From positions 375,573,792 to 375,637,791 of the forward strand of contig NC_053035.3 of NCBI RefSeq assembly GCF_002575655.3: a stretch of 64,000 nucleotides of DNA, in the 5' to 3' direction. Positions 10,890 to 23,419 of this stretch are shown one piece after another (position 1 is the stretch's first letter; each line of letters begins with the position of its first letter). The position numbers and the translations under genes were made by a program. The notes beneath the pieces were generated by a model that was given only the letters and a program-made list of their open reading frames with translations, ran no database searches and was not told the DNA's origin. The stretch is from Aegilops tauschii subsp. strangulata (taxonomy: Eukaryota; Streptophyta; Magnoliopsida; Poales; Poaceae).

Positions 10890-11136
10890 GACGGTGCATA
10901 GGTAGAATTGACGGAATCGTATGAAAATGTTCTGTTAGACAAGTTTAAGGACCACTTTTATGGGGGTTTTATTTTTTGTACTCCCTCCGTCCCGAATTAT
11001 TTGTCGCAGGTATGAATGTATCTAGATGTATTTAAGTTCTAGATACATCCATTTCTACGACGAGTAATTTGGAACGGAGGGAGTATGAATTTGTTCCCAC
11101 CGGGACAAGTTTATGTACTAAAAATGGTATTAACTC
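10890..11136. repeat. Right terminal inverted repeat of the MULE, split by a Stowaway
   Basis: Its reverse complement reproduces the left arm: GAGTTAATACC, TACATAA(A/G)CTTGTCC, GTTCTG and ATTCCGTCAATTCTAC. The Stowaway at 10981-11083 interrupts it. Confidence 0.8.
10981..11083. mobile_element. Stowaway MITE (Tc1/mariner type)
   Basis: A 103-bp fold-back element with CTCCCTCCGT at the left and ACGGAGGGAG at the right. TA duplications lie at 10979-10980 and 11084-11085. The size and termini fit short Triticeae Stowaways. It lies inside the right TIR of the MULE, so it is younger. Confidence 0.92.
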
Positions 11137-11145
11137 TTGTTTTGA

Positions 11146-11305
11146 CGGTGCTGCAGGAAACCAGTGGAATAAATGTTACTGGGGTCTCTAATTTTATTAG
11201 AAATCTGTAAACTTTATGTGAGCCATGCGTGCGTGGACGATGATTGATTAGCGCCCCGGTTCATGTACTCCAAGCAAGCATCCACTGTCAAATTGCCTTC
11301 TCTTA
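11146..11305. other. Short non-coding stretch between MULE and hAT
   Basis: No ORF or repeat structure was recognised. Confidence 0.5.
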
Positions 11306-11313
11306 TTAATAGA

Positions 11314-11935
11314 TAGGGATGGCACCCGCAAGGTTTGGGTATGGATGGAGCCACTTCATACCTTTACCTGTCTCATTTAAGTTTACCCATCACCCGTATC
11401 TATACCCGCTAGTGAATACAAAATTTTCCGATTCCCATCATCCGACAGGGTAAATGGGTACCCGCGGGTTAATATACCCATGTTTGCATAACATCAATTT
11501 GAGCGACACGTAATCATAAACAACAAGATACAATCACAATTTATAAATAACAACACAAAATAACATCAACACACTTATAAACAACAGCACATCATAAACA
11601 CACCACATTTTATAAACATCAACACTTTTTTTTAAACAACAACACATCAAAACATCAACACATAGTCATAAACAACAGTACATAGTCATACATTTTTAAG
11701 TTCAGAAACTCATGACAAAGGGTTAAGGTAATTTTTTCGTACTTGTTAGATTTTATAAGGGTATATGGGTATGCGGGTATGGGTTATATGATCTCATACC
11801 CATACCCTCTCTACTCGATGGGTTTGAGATTTCCCTATTTACATACTCATAGGTAACTTTTTGTCCCATACCCTTATCCTAATAGGGTTTTTACCCGTAG
11901 GGTACGTGCGTAATAGGTATCCATTGCCATCCCTA
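11314..11935. mobile_element. Non-autonomous hAT element
   Basis: Terminal repeats TAGGGATGG / CCATCCCTA enclose 622 bp rich in ACCCGT, GGGTAT and ACCCAT strings near both ends. The centre is AT-rich with repeated AACAACA(A/G)CAC-like text. The flanking 8-mers TTAATAGA (11306-11313) and TTGATAGA (11936-11943) match at 7 of 8, the duplication length of hAT elements. No transposase. Confidence 0.85.
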
Positions 11936-11943
11936 TTGATAGA

Positions 11944-12726
11944 GATTAATAGAGATCACTGTCTTTTTGATAGAGATCGCTGTCACGTTGCCCATCTACC
12001 GCCATCCACTATCCATCCGGGGCTTGCAGCGGACGGCTGACTGAGTGACATGACAACACTTGCGCTGCTATGGAAAGCATGCGGAGCAGCAGCTAAATCT
12101 GCCCGTCGTTAGCGCGCCTAACCAATCGGATTACCTGCACAGCTTTGGAAGATACGCGGCACAGCTTTGAAACTTGCTGCCGGTGACAGCGACCGCGGGG
12201 AATATATCTGTCCAATGCTATCCTTCAACTTTCTGTTCGGCTTAAACAGTCTTCTATTGCTATCCTTAAACGAGCCAACGAAATGCATGCTGCCTCGTTT
12301 CTGGATAGACATGCTCGCCATTTAGCGGACGGCAAGTCTAAGCGTGTGGAGACGTGGCACGCTTCCTACGGAATCGTGTAAACGTTGTTCGACAGTCGTG
12401 GGTTCATCCGGGCGAGAGCAAGTCGTGATCTCGTTTTCTGTCTTCTTCGACCCATCTTGAAGCAAAAGAGAAATGGCGTGTGTCCTGCGAAACAAACTAA
12501 TTGCACGTCATTAATCACGGTTTATTCACCTGGTTTGGGTGGCTTGTTAGCCAGTCACTTGTGGTGCGTGAGTTGTGTCGTGGTTTTGTTGATTGTTCTG
12601 TTAGCGAGTCTGATTTATTTGTGGATTGTGGCTGCGTGCATACATTGATGCCCTTTTTACAAAACGTGGTGAAGTCCTTATTTCAATCGTTTTATCTTAT
12701 ATGACTCGTGTGTGTTGGCTGACTAT
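11944..12726. other. No gene recognised
   Basis: Open frames up to 104 codons exist on both strands without recognisable domains. No repeat termini found. Confidence 0.4.
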
Positions 12727-13148
12727 GGGCATCTCCAATGGCAACCGGCAAAAAACCTCTCGCATCCGTCTGCGGACAGGGGGGCCAGTCCACGGACATG
12801 GATACGGGTGCAGCAATTCAACGTTAGCCGCATACATTTACATAACCACTCAAACCAACGAGACAAAATTCGTGCAAAACACGGCGAATTTTGATATAAA
12901 CACGACGGAATTCATTGAAAGTAGGATAATTTCTACGTAAAACTGGATGAAATTTCGTCCGGTGAACTAAAACCTAAAACTAAAACCCTAAACTATCACA
13001 CACTTCACAGTGACCTCGTAGCTGATACCAGACTAACCGACTGCTCCTCCTCTGTCATCGTCGCCCGACCCACCGTACAAGTCGTCGGAGTCGGGCTTGG
13101 GGCGGCGGAAGGTGGTGGCGTCGTGCTACTTGTGAGTTGCGTTGGGGT

Positions 13149-14893
13149 TGAAGGAAATATGCCCTAGAGGCAATAATAAAGTTTTTATTTATATTTCCTT
13201 ATATCATTATAAATGTTTATTATTCATGCTAGGATTGTATTAAACGGAAACTTAGTACATGTGTGAATACATAAATAAAACAGAGTGTCCCTAGTATGCA
13301 TCTACTAGACTAGCTCGTTAATCAAAGATGATTAAGTTTCCTAACCATAGACATGTGCTGTCATTTGATGAATGGGATCACATCATTAGAGAATGATGTG
13401 ATGGACAAGACCCATCCGTTAGCTTAGCATAATGATCGTTAAGTTTATTGCTATTGCTTTCTTCATGACTTATACATGTTCCTCTGACAATAAGATTATG
13501 CAACACCCGAATACCGGAGGAACACTTTGTGTGCTATCAAACGTCACAACGTAACTGAGTGATTATAAAGATGCTCTACAGGTGTCTCCGAAGGTATTTG
13601 TTGGGTTGGTATAGATCGAGATTAGGATTTGTCACTCCGTGTATCAAAGACGTATATCTGGGCTCTCTCGGTAATGCACATCACTATAAGCCTTGCAAGC
13701 AATGTGACTAATGAGTTAGTTGCGGGATGATACATTACAGAATGAGTAAAGAGACTTGTCGGTAACGAGATTGAACTAGGTATGATGATACCGACGATCG
13801 AATCTCGGACAAGTAACATACTGATGACAAAGGGAATAGCGTATGTTGTTATGCGGTTTGACCGATAAATATCTTCGTAGAATATGTAGGAGCCAATATG
13901 AGCATCCAGGTTCTGCTATTGGTTATTAATCGGAGATGTGTCTCGGTCATGTCTACATAGTTCTCGAACCCGTGGGGTCCGCACGCTTAACGTTCGATGA
14001 CGGTTTGTATTATGAGTTATGTGATTTGATGACCGAAGTTTTTTCGGAGTCCCGGATGAGATCACGGGCATGACGAGGAGTCTCGAAATGGTCGAGAGGT
14101 AAAGATCGATATATTGGAAGGTTATATTCAGACATCGGAAAGGTTCCGAGTAATTCGGGTATTTTTTGGAGTACCGGAGAGTTACGGGAATTCGCCGGGG
14201 GAAGTAGTGGGCCTTAATGGGCCATACGGGAAAGGAGAGAAGGGCCTCAAGGGGTGGCCGCATGCCCCCCCCATGGGCTGGTCCGAATTGGACTAGGAGG
14301 GGGCGGCGCCCCCTCCTTCCTTCTCCCCTCTTCCTCCTTCCCTTCCTTCTCCTAGTTGGAATAGGAAAGGGGGGGGGGGCGAATCCTACTTGGACCGGGA
14401 GTCCAAGTAGGACTCCCCCCTTTGGCGTGCCCCCCTTGGGTAGGCCTCCTCTTCCCCCCTCCTTTATATATGTGGGAAGGGGGCACCCCAAAGACACACA
14501 AGTTGATCTTTAGCCGTGTGCAGTGCCCCCCCTCCACGGTCTTACACCTCGGTCATATCGTCGTAGTGCTTAGGCGAAGCCCTGCGCCGGTAACTTTATC
14601 ATCACCGTCACCACGCCGTCATGCTGACGAAACTCTCCCTCGGCCTCAACTAGATCAAGAGTTCGAGGGAAGTCACCGAGCTGAACGTGTGCAGATCGCG
14701 GAGGTGCCGTGCGTTCGGTACTTGGATCGGTTGGATCGCGAAGACGTTCGACTACATCAACCGCGTTACTAAACACTTCCGCTTTCGGTCTACGAGGGTA
14801 CATGGACATACTCTCCCCGCTCGTTGCTATGCTTCTCCTAGATAGATCTTGCGTGATCGTAGGAATTTTTTTGAAATACTACGTTCCCCAACA
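13149..14893 (+). mobile_element. Angela/WIS/BARE-1-type Copia solo LTR
   Basis: It starts TGAAGGAAATATGCCCTAGA and ends CTACGTTCCCCAACA, the well-known ends of this family. It is 1745 bp and intact in length. A TATA box (TTTATATA) lies at 14463-14470. The flanks are GGGGT (13144-13148) and GTGGT (14894-14898), 4 of 5 matching. No gag-pol or partner LTR is present, so recombination has left a solo LTR. It interrupts the Sabrina-type LTR 25 bp from that LTR's end. The open frames inside are not genes. Confidence 0.9.
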
Positions 14894-15198
14894 GTGGTTT
14901 CCCCCCAAGAGGAGAGGATGATGCAGTACAGTAGAGATAAATATTCCCCTCTGTTAAGAACCAAGGTTATCGATCTAGTAGGAGAACCACGCAACAACTC
15001 GTTAGCAGTACCTACACACAAAATAACAAATACTTGCACCAAACGCAAACAAGGTGTTGTCAATCCCTTGGCGGTTAATTGCAAAGATCAAATCTCGTAC
15101 TGATAGATAGATAAATAAAAACATAAAATAAAATAAAGTAAATAAAAGTGCAGCAATATATTATTGGATTTTAATATATGATTTAGATATACCCCGGG

Positions 15199-18100
15199 TG
15201 TAACACCCCGGATGTAACTTGCCATATTTGTAACTCCGACTCTTGCCATTTTCGGCTATGTGCTATGTTATTTCCTCCATTGACGGGTTTTGTCTTTCGT
15301 TTTTCTTTTTGTCATGTCATGCTTTTTCATATCATGTCATCATGTGCATTGCATTTGCATACGTGTTCGTCTCTTGCATCCGAGCATTTTCCCCGTTGTC
15401 CGTTTTGCAATCGGGCGCTCCTATCTCCTCCGGCGCATCCCTCTTGTTTTCTTTCATGTGTGAGGGTCAAACTTTCTCGGAATGGACCGAGGCTTGTCAA
15501 GTGGCCTTAATATACCACCCGGAGACCACCGGTCAAGTTTCGTTCCATCTGGAGGTCGTTTGGTACTCCAACGTTTAACCGGGCATCCACAAAGTCCATT
15601 TGAGTGTCCAGCAAAACCCCCATCTAAAACCAGCCCAAAACCCACCAAACTCTCTTCCATGCTCTAGGTCGTTCGATCACGATCGTGTGGGCGAAAACCG
15701 CACCTCATTTGGAGTCTCCTAGCTCCCCCTACCTATAAAACTCCATCCCCTCCCGTATACAAACGCACACAAACCCTAACCCGCTCCTCGCGCCGCGCCG
15801 GACACGTCCGCCGTCGGCCGGACGCACTGGCCGCAGCCAACCGCGTCGCGCCACGTCACCCTCTCTCTCTCCTCCACCGCGCAGCCCGCCGGAGCCCGTC
15901 CCCGGCCCCCGCGGCCCGAGCCCGCGCCGTCCGCCGCGCGCGCCTCCCGCCGGTCGGCCCGCCGCCGCGGCGCCGCCGCGCCCCGCCACCGGTGACCCGC
16001 CGCGCTCGCCACCGACCCCGCCGCCGCGAGCCCGACCGCCGCCCCGGCGCTGCCGCCGCCGGCGCCGCCTCCCCCGCCGCCCGTGCCCGCCGGCGTCGCC
16101 CCGCGCCTCTCCTCCTTCTCCTCCGACCACCGGCCGCCTCGCCCCTCTCCTCCCGTCGCCAGAGACGAGCACCTACCGAGCCCCCGATCGGATCTGGTAC
16201 TGGCGTTGACCTCTCCCCGTTCCTTTTTTTTCTGTCTTGGAAAATCTACAGCAAGTGCCTCTATTCGTGATGCCATAACTTCTTGCATGTAGCTCCGATT
16301 CGCGCGTGTAATATGTCAAATTGTTCGTCTCGTGATGCTTTTCATTTTGTTCAATTGCACCATGTTATTTAGAGGTCATCTTGATGCCCAAATCTTTGTT
16401 GGAAGAGGGCTAGTTGCTGTTATTCTCTGGTTCTTATCAGAACTTGGAGATTTGTCTTTTTTGTATCATTTAATCTGTGCATCTTATGAGCATGAGCTCT
16501 ACATGTGTTTTGAAGTATGCAATGCCATCTTTCCAGTGGTGTAGTCCATGTATTTTTGTGATCTCTGTGGTGACTATCACAATCATGCAAAGTAGGCCCC
16601 GTAATGTTTCTGATTTCAGGGACAGTGATTTCTCTAAGTACTTGTCTGCTGTTATTTTGTTGCCATGTAAACTTGATGCTACCGAGAGATCCATGCATAT
16701 TTTGGAGATGTTCAGTAAGGATGTTTTGCAGCTATAGTTGTAATTGATCCATTCCTGTAATTTTTTGCAATTATGGAGTGACATAGCATGACTCAATCAT
16801 GCTCTACTTTTGCTATAAAATATTTCTGGCAGATTCTTAACATGATATGCAATTTTGCCTAGCTTATTGTAGTTGATCCATACATGCTATGCATTTGTTC
16901 TTGCCATGGTTAGCTACATAAACATTCCATATTTCTGTAGGTGTACTTGGTGTGTAGTGCATTGCTCTGTAGTGAGTGCATCAAGCTCACAAAGAGGCCT
17001 ACATATTATTATTTCTGCCATGCTCTGTTTTCTGGTAAGTCTGAAACCTGATAACGAAACTTGCTATGTTTACATGCTTGCCATCATATCTTCTGGTCCT
17101 TTTTGGCTTATGGTCAGTAAGGGACTTTTGTCATGTGCATTTAGTAGAACACTTCTATGCCTTGTTTTGCTATGTTAAGTTCCTGTAGCATGTTGATTTT
17201 GTGCTCTGAACATTGCTACCTGATGCTGTTTTCTGCCATGTCCAGTTTTTCACTAAGTCTGTGATCCTGTTATCTTTTGCACTTTTGCCATGCTTGTTTG
17301 AGCTTGATATGTTGTGATCTAGCCGTAGCTCAGTGTTCATCTTTTGTCAAGCATCTCCTGTAGTTTACTTACGTGTGCTTTGTTGCTATGTTGGAGTGCT
17401 GTAGCACTGTTGCTTGTTGCATTTTAAGTGTTATCATGCTGTTAATCACAGATTCGTGTCATTCTTATTTTGCTTGCCATTTGCAAACCGTGCATCCGTT
17501 TCCGGTGATCTTTATATCGATTTCGACCGAAATCATCTCATCTTTCCAGTGGAATGCTTGGTTTGCCAAATTACTGCTATGTTCATCATTTTCCTTCCGG
17601 AGCACGCATATGCATCGCATATCATATCTTGCATATCATACATGTTTTGCATCATGTTGCTTGTGCATTTCTCGTGATTGATTTTGGTTCCATTTGTTTG
17701 TGTTCTTGTCTTGGGTAGAGCCGGGAGACGAGTTCGTGAACGAGGAACCTGTTGAGTACGCTTACGAGGATCAAGCTTTCGACAACTCTGAGAACCTTGC
17801 AGGCAAGATGACCACCCCTCGAAATCACTTCTATCTTTGCTTTGCTAGTTGTTCGCTCTTTTGCCATGCCCCGCTACCTATCACTTGCTATATCATGTAT
17901 CCCATTTTGCCATGTCAGCATCTAACCATCCTTTCCTAGCAAACCGTTGATTGGCTAAGTTACCGCTTTTGCTCAGCCCCTCTTATAGCGTTGCTAGTTG
18001 CAGGTGAAGTTGAAGTTTGTTCCATGTCGGAACATGGATATGTTGGGATATCACAATATCTCTTATTTAATTAATGCATCTATATATATTTGGTAAAGGG

Positions 18101-19423
18101 TGGAAGGCTCGGCCTTATGCCTGGTGTTTTGTTCCACTCTTGCCGCCCTAGTTACTGATATACCGGGATTATGTTCCTTGAGTTTGCGTTCCTTACACGG
18201 TCGGGTGATTTATGGGATCCCCTTGACAGTTCGCCTTGAATAAAACTCCTCCAGTAAGGCCCAACTTTGGTTTTACCATTTGCCACCTAAGCCTTTTTTC
18301 CCCGGGTTTTCGCGAGCCCGAGGGTCATCTTTATTTAAACCCCCGGGCCAGTGTTCCTCTGAGTGCTGGTCCAAACTAGAGCCACTTGCAGCGCCACCTT
18401 GGGGAAACTCGAGGATTGGTTTTAGCTGTACGTAGTGTTCATCCGGTGTGCCCTGAGAACGAGATATGTGCAGCTCCTATCGGGATTTGTCGGCACATTC
18501 GGGCGGCTTTGCTGGTCTTGTTTTACGATTGTCGAAATGTCTTGTAAACCGGGATTCCGAGACTGATCGGGTCTTTCCGGGAGAAGGTTTATCCTTCGTT
18601 GACCGTGAGAGCTTATGATGGGCTAAGTTGGGACACCCCTGCAGGGTATTATCTTTCGAAAGCCGTGCCCGCGGTTATGAGGCAGATGGGAATTTGTTAA
18701 TGTCCGGTCGTAGAGAACTTGTCACTTGACCCAATTAAAATACATCAACTGTGTGTGTAGCCGTGATGGTCTCTTCTCGGCGGAGTCCGGGAAGTGAACA
18801 CGGTTTGAGTTATGAATGACGTAAGTAGGAGTTCAGGATCACTTCTTGGTCATTGCTAGATGACGTCCGTTCCGTTGCTTCTCTTCTCGCTGTCTTTTGC
18901 GCAAGTTAGCCACCATATATGCTTTTGCCGCTGCAGCTCCACCTCGTTACACCTCCCTTTCTTATAAGCTTAAATAGTCTTGATCTCGCGGGTGTGAGAT
19001 TGCTGAGTCCTCGTGACTCACAGATTCTACCAAAACAGTTGCAGGTGCCGACGATGCCAGTGTCGATGATGGGGTCGATCTCAAGTGGGAGTTCAACGAG
19101 GAACGTGGTCGTTACTATGTGTCTTTTCCTGATAATCAGTAGTGGAGCCCAGTTGGGACGATCGGGGATCTAGCATTTGGGGTTGTCTTATTTTCAGCTG
19201 GATTTTGACCGTAGTCGGTCTATATGTTTGTATTTTGGATGATGTATGATATTTATTTATGTATTGTGTGAAGTGGCGATTGTAAGCCAACTCTTTATCC
19301 CATTCTTGTTCATTACATGGGATTGTGTGAAGATGACCCTTCTTGCGACAAAACCACTATGCGGTTATGCCTCTAAGTCGTGCCTCGACACGTGGGAGAT
19401 ATAGCCGCATCGTGGGCGTTACA
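15199..19423 (+). mobile_element. Long (4.2-kb) Sukkula-like LARD solo LTR
   Basis: A single TG...CA unit (TGTAACACCCCGGATG ... GTGGGCGTTACA) with a perfect 5-bp duplication CCGGG at 15194-15198 and 19424-19428. The final bases (GATATAGCCGCATCGTGGGC) resemble, with several differences, the 3' LTR end of the barley LARD Sukkula as I remember it. Length also fits that class (4-5 kb LTRs). A TATA box (TATAAAA, 15734-15740) precedes a C-rich leader. No protein is encoded: the open frames of up to 170 codons at 15729-16290 are readings of a CG-rich segment, the rest AT-rich with many stops. The family name is from memory and tentative. Confidence 0.65.
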
Positions 19424-20115
19424 CCGGGGCTATAGTTTTCAATAAAGGTTTCTCTCTCGAGGATATCATAGGGTGGGTAAATAAATTATTGTTGGCCAAT
19501 TGATAGAAAAATGAATCATCATGACGATATCTAAGTTAATGATCATATATGCAGGCATCACCTCCAAGATAAGTAGACGACTCTTGCCTCCATTTACTAC
19601 TATTACTCCACACATCGACCGCTATCCAGCATGCATCTAGAGTATTAAGTTCATAAAGAACGGAGTAACGCCTTAAGCAAAATGACATGATGTAGACAAA
19701 GTAAACTCAATCAATATGAATAAACTCAATCTTTTTTATCCTTCATGGCAACGATACAAATACGTGTCATGTCTCCTTTTGTCACTGGAATTGAGCACCG
19801 CAAGATCGAACCCATTACAAAGCACCTCTCCTATTGCAAGAAAAATCAATCTAGTTGGCCAAACCAAAGCAATAGATCGGAGAGAAATGCAAAGCTATAG
19901 TAATCATGCATAAAAGAGTTCAGAGAAGACTCAAATAATAATCATAGATAATCTGATCATAAACTCGCAATTCATCGTATCCCAACAAACACACCGCAAA
20001 AAGGATTACAACAAATAGATTTCCAAGAACATTGTATTGAAGATCAAAGAGAGAGAGGGAGAGAGAGAGAGAAGAAGCCATCTAGTTACTAGGTATGGAC
20101 CCATAGGTCTATGGT

Positions 20116-22888
20116 TGTAAGATCGAGGATGTCGCCTAGAGGGGGGGGGTGAATAGGCGCTTTAAAATAATTACGTTTTAGGCTTGAACAAATGCAGAAT
20201 AAACCTAGCGGTTAATTTGTCAAGCACAAAATCTACAACAACTAGGCTCACCTATGTGCACCAACAACTTATGCTAAGCAAGATAAACAACTAGGTGATA
20301 GCAAGAAATATGACAAGAAACAATATGGCTATCACAACGTAAAGTGCATAAGTAAAGGGCTCGGGTAAGAGATAACCGAGGCACGCGGAGACGACGATGT
20401 ATCCCGAAGTTCACACCCTTGCGGATGCTAATGCACCGTTTGGAGCGGTGTGGAGGCACAATGCTCCCCAAGAAGCCACTAGGGCCACCGTAATCTCCTC
20501 ACGCCCTCGCACAATGCAAGATGCCGTGATTCCACTAAGGGACCCTTGAGGGAGGTAACCGAACCCGTACAAATGGCAACCCTTGGGGGCGGTCACCAAA
20601 CCCGTACACTTTGGCAACAATTGGGGGCGGTCAACGGTACCCGTCAAATTGCTCGGGGCGATCTCCACAACCTAATTGGAGACCCTGACGCTTGCCCGGA
20701 GCTTTACACCACAATGATTGAGCTCCGAACACCACCAACCGTCTAGGGCGCCCAAGCACCCAAGAGGAACAAGCTCAAGGGTACCAAGCACCCAAGAGTA
20801 ATAAGCTTCTCAACTTGTAACTTCCACGTATCACGTGGAGAACTCAAACCGATGCACTAAATGCAATGGCAAGGGCACACAGAGTGCCCAAGTCCTTCTC
20901 TCTCAAGTCCCACCGAAGCAACTAATGCTAGGGAGGAAAATGAGAGGAAGAACAAGAAGGAGAACACCAAGAACTCCAAGATCTAGATCCAAGGGGTTCC
21001 CCTCACAAAGAGGAGAAAGTGATTGGTGGAAATGTGGATCTAGATCTCCTCTCTCTTTTCCCTCAAAACTAGCAAGAATCCATGGAGGGATTGAGAGTTA
21101 GCAAGCTCGAAGAAGGTCAACAATGGGGGAAGAACACGAGCTCAAGAGATAAGGTTCAATGGGGAAGAAGACCCCCTTATATAGGGGCTCCCGAATCCAA
21201 CCGTTAAGTGCTCAGTCCGCACACGAGCGGTACTACCGCTCAGGGGAGCGGTACTACCGCCCGGGCGGTAGAACACAGAGAGCGGAGCAAAACAGAGGGC
21301 GAGGCAGAGCCGTGTGAGCGGCACTACCGCTGGAACCAGTGGTACTACCGTTGGCCGCATCGGTACTGCCGCTTGGCCCAGCGGTACTACCGCTGGGACC
21401 GCGCACAACGCCTACCACGAGCACAGGGAGAAGGAACAGGGAGGAGGGCCATTGAGCGGCACTAGGGGCGGTGGTAGCCGCGGTACTACCGCACATGAGC
21501 GGTACTACCGCTCCTACTGCCGCTGAACCCGACACGAGAAAACCATGTCTCGAGTCGAGGCGGTACCAGCGCGGAACCGGAGCCGTACTACCGCTTACGG
21601 CCATGGGCGGTACTACTGCTGTGGGGCAGCGGTACTACCGCTTGTGGCGATACGCGGTACTGCCGCTCCGGCCCAGCGGTACTACCGCTGGCGCCATCCT
21701 TATGCCACTTCCACGAAAACAAGTATACTCCAAGGAAAACCAGAACTGCCAAAACTTCTGCAAATGAGCTCCGAATTGAGCAAACTCAAGCTTGTTGGAT
21801 ACAAGACGACGAGTAGCATCAAAACAGAGGAGAAGAGGCAGGGGAGGTATGCCTAACAAATAGAGGAGTGAAACCTCCAACCGAGAAGAACCGGCATAAC
21901 CTCCAACATCGAAAACATCATAGAAGATGCATGTGAACTCCGTTTTCGATGAACTCGAGCTTGTCATGAAAATGACCAAAAGCTCCAAATCTCACAAAGA
22001 GAAGAACCAAACAAGAACCAATAAAGATGATGCAAGGATGCAATGGTTTGAGCTCGCTATGAACGATATGATCAAGCTACTCATCGAGAGCCCCCCTTGA
22101 TAGTACGGCAATCGATCCTATAACCCGGTCTCCCAACTACCATCATGAGACCGGTAAAATAGAAAACCTATCAAGAGCAAACCTTTGCCTTGCACATGGT
22201 CCACTTGAGCTAGATGATGACGATCTTGACTCCCTCAAGATGGACCACCTTTCTTGATTGCGTTGGCTCGATGAAGACTAGTTGATTGCTCCCCCATACT
22301 CCACTATGGGTGAGCCACCCTTCCGCACATCTTCACAAGTCCATTGTCACCACAATGGATGGCAAGCTTCAAGCATTTGATCTCTTCGTGATGCTTTACT
22401 TGAACTTGCCCGCTTCACTTGAACTTGCACACCGCAACCTAACCCCACAAAGAACTCTCACGAAGACCATGGGTTAGTACACAAAACGTAATTGACAATG
22501 CTTACCATACCATGGGATCGCTTGATCCCTCGGTACATCTTGTGCGCTTTGTGTGTTGATCAACTTGATTCACTCTTGACTTAGTCTTGATCAACCTTGA
22601 CTCTTTCCAACTCTCTTCATTTGGATGATGTCTTGAAGGTAAACATGAATGATCACACAATCTTATTCTTCAAGACATGCTTGCAATAAGCTCAACTCTC
22701 ACATGACCAATCTTTGGATAATTCCTTAATAACACCTTGGTCACCACATAAACTCCTTGAAACCAACACATGGACTTGAAGAAATGCCTATGGACAAATC
22801 CTTCAAATATAACTCAAGGCAACCATTAGTCCATAGAGATTGTCATCAATTACCAAAACCAAACATGGGGGCACCGCATGTTCTTTCA
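20116..22888 (-). mobile_element. Solo LTR with GCGGTACTACCGC array
   Basis: On the minus strand it starts TGAAAGAACATGCGGTGCCC (22888) and ends GACATCCTCGATCTTACA (20116). It is 2773 bp with TG...CA ends. The flanks are ATGGT (20111-20115) and GTGGT (22889-22893), 4 of 5 matching. The part at 21215-21690 carries about a dozen copies or near-copies of the inverted repeat GCGGTACTACCGC. I recognise the sequence as a very abundant Triticeae LTR but cannot name it securely. The fragment at 1-757 is the same family. No coding sequence. Confidence 0.75.
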
Positions 22889-23419
22889 GTGGTAAACTAC
22901 TCACACATCATCGGAAGGGCAGCAAGGTTGATGTGGAGCCCCTCCGTGGTTGATTTACCCTCCAGCAAAGTGCCGGAAAAGGCCCCCAAATGGGATCTCG
23001 AGAGAACAGAAGTTTGCGGTGGCGAAAAAGTGTTTCGGGTGACTCCTTGTTGGTTTCCTGATTTTAGAGAATTTATAGAGCTGGAATTAGGTCAAACGGG
23101 GGAACGAGGGGCCGACGAGGTACCAGGGCGCGCCCTGGTGCCTCGTGGCCCACTCCATCTTCTGGCCCTCTCCCGAACCTTCCAGGGTCTCTTATATCCA
23201 AAAAAATCGTCAAAAAGTTTCGTGGCAATTGGACTTCGTTTGGTACTGATTTCCTGGAAAATCAAAAACAGGCAAAAAAACAACAACTCGCACTTGGCAC
23301 TAAGTTAACAGGTTAGTCCCAAAAAATGATATATAATTGCATATAAAGCATCCAAGATTGATACTATAATAGCATGGAACAATCAGAAATTATAAATACG
23401 TTGGAGACGTGTCACGCCG

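Larger units (their letters stand above)
7139..11136. mobile_element. Non-autonomous Mutator-like element (MULE) with nested insertions
   Basis: The termini are long inverted repeats beginning GAGTTAATACCATTTTTAGT. The left arm is 7139-7144 plus 8429 to about 8560. The right arm is about 10890-11136. The flanking 9-mers, 7130-7138 (TCGTTTTGA) and 11137-11145 (TTGTTTTGA), match at 8 of 9 positions, the length expected for Mutator. Two Harbinger elements (7145-8425, 9395-10628) and a Stowaway (10981-11083) are inserted. After subtracting them the element is about 1.4 kb, with no transposase. The interior is non-coding. Confidence 0.85.
13124..23414 (-). mobile_element. Sabrina-type Gypsy solo LTR carrying three further solo LTRs
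   Basis: On the minus strand it starts TGACACGTCTCCAACGTATT (23414) and ends at 13124 in GCAACTCACAAGTAGCA. These resemble the ends of Sabrina/Fatima-class LTRs as I remember them. The flanking 5-mers CGTCG (13119-13123) and CGCCG (23415-23419) match at 4 of 5. Its own sequence is 13124-13148, 14899-15198, 19429-20115 and 22894-23414, about 1.53 kb in all, a normal LTR length for that family. No internal domain or second LTR is present, so this is a solo LTR. Confidence 0.78.

Noticed and set aside
13916..14497. 193-codon minus-strand frame in the Angela/BARE LTR
   Set aside because: It lies wholly within the LTR of a known family, antisense to it.
15729..16290. Arg/Gly/Ala-rich frames (147 and 170 codons) in the Sukkula-like LTR
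   Set aside because: They read a CG-rich segment within a non-coding LTR; overlapping frames on both strands show composition, not selection.
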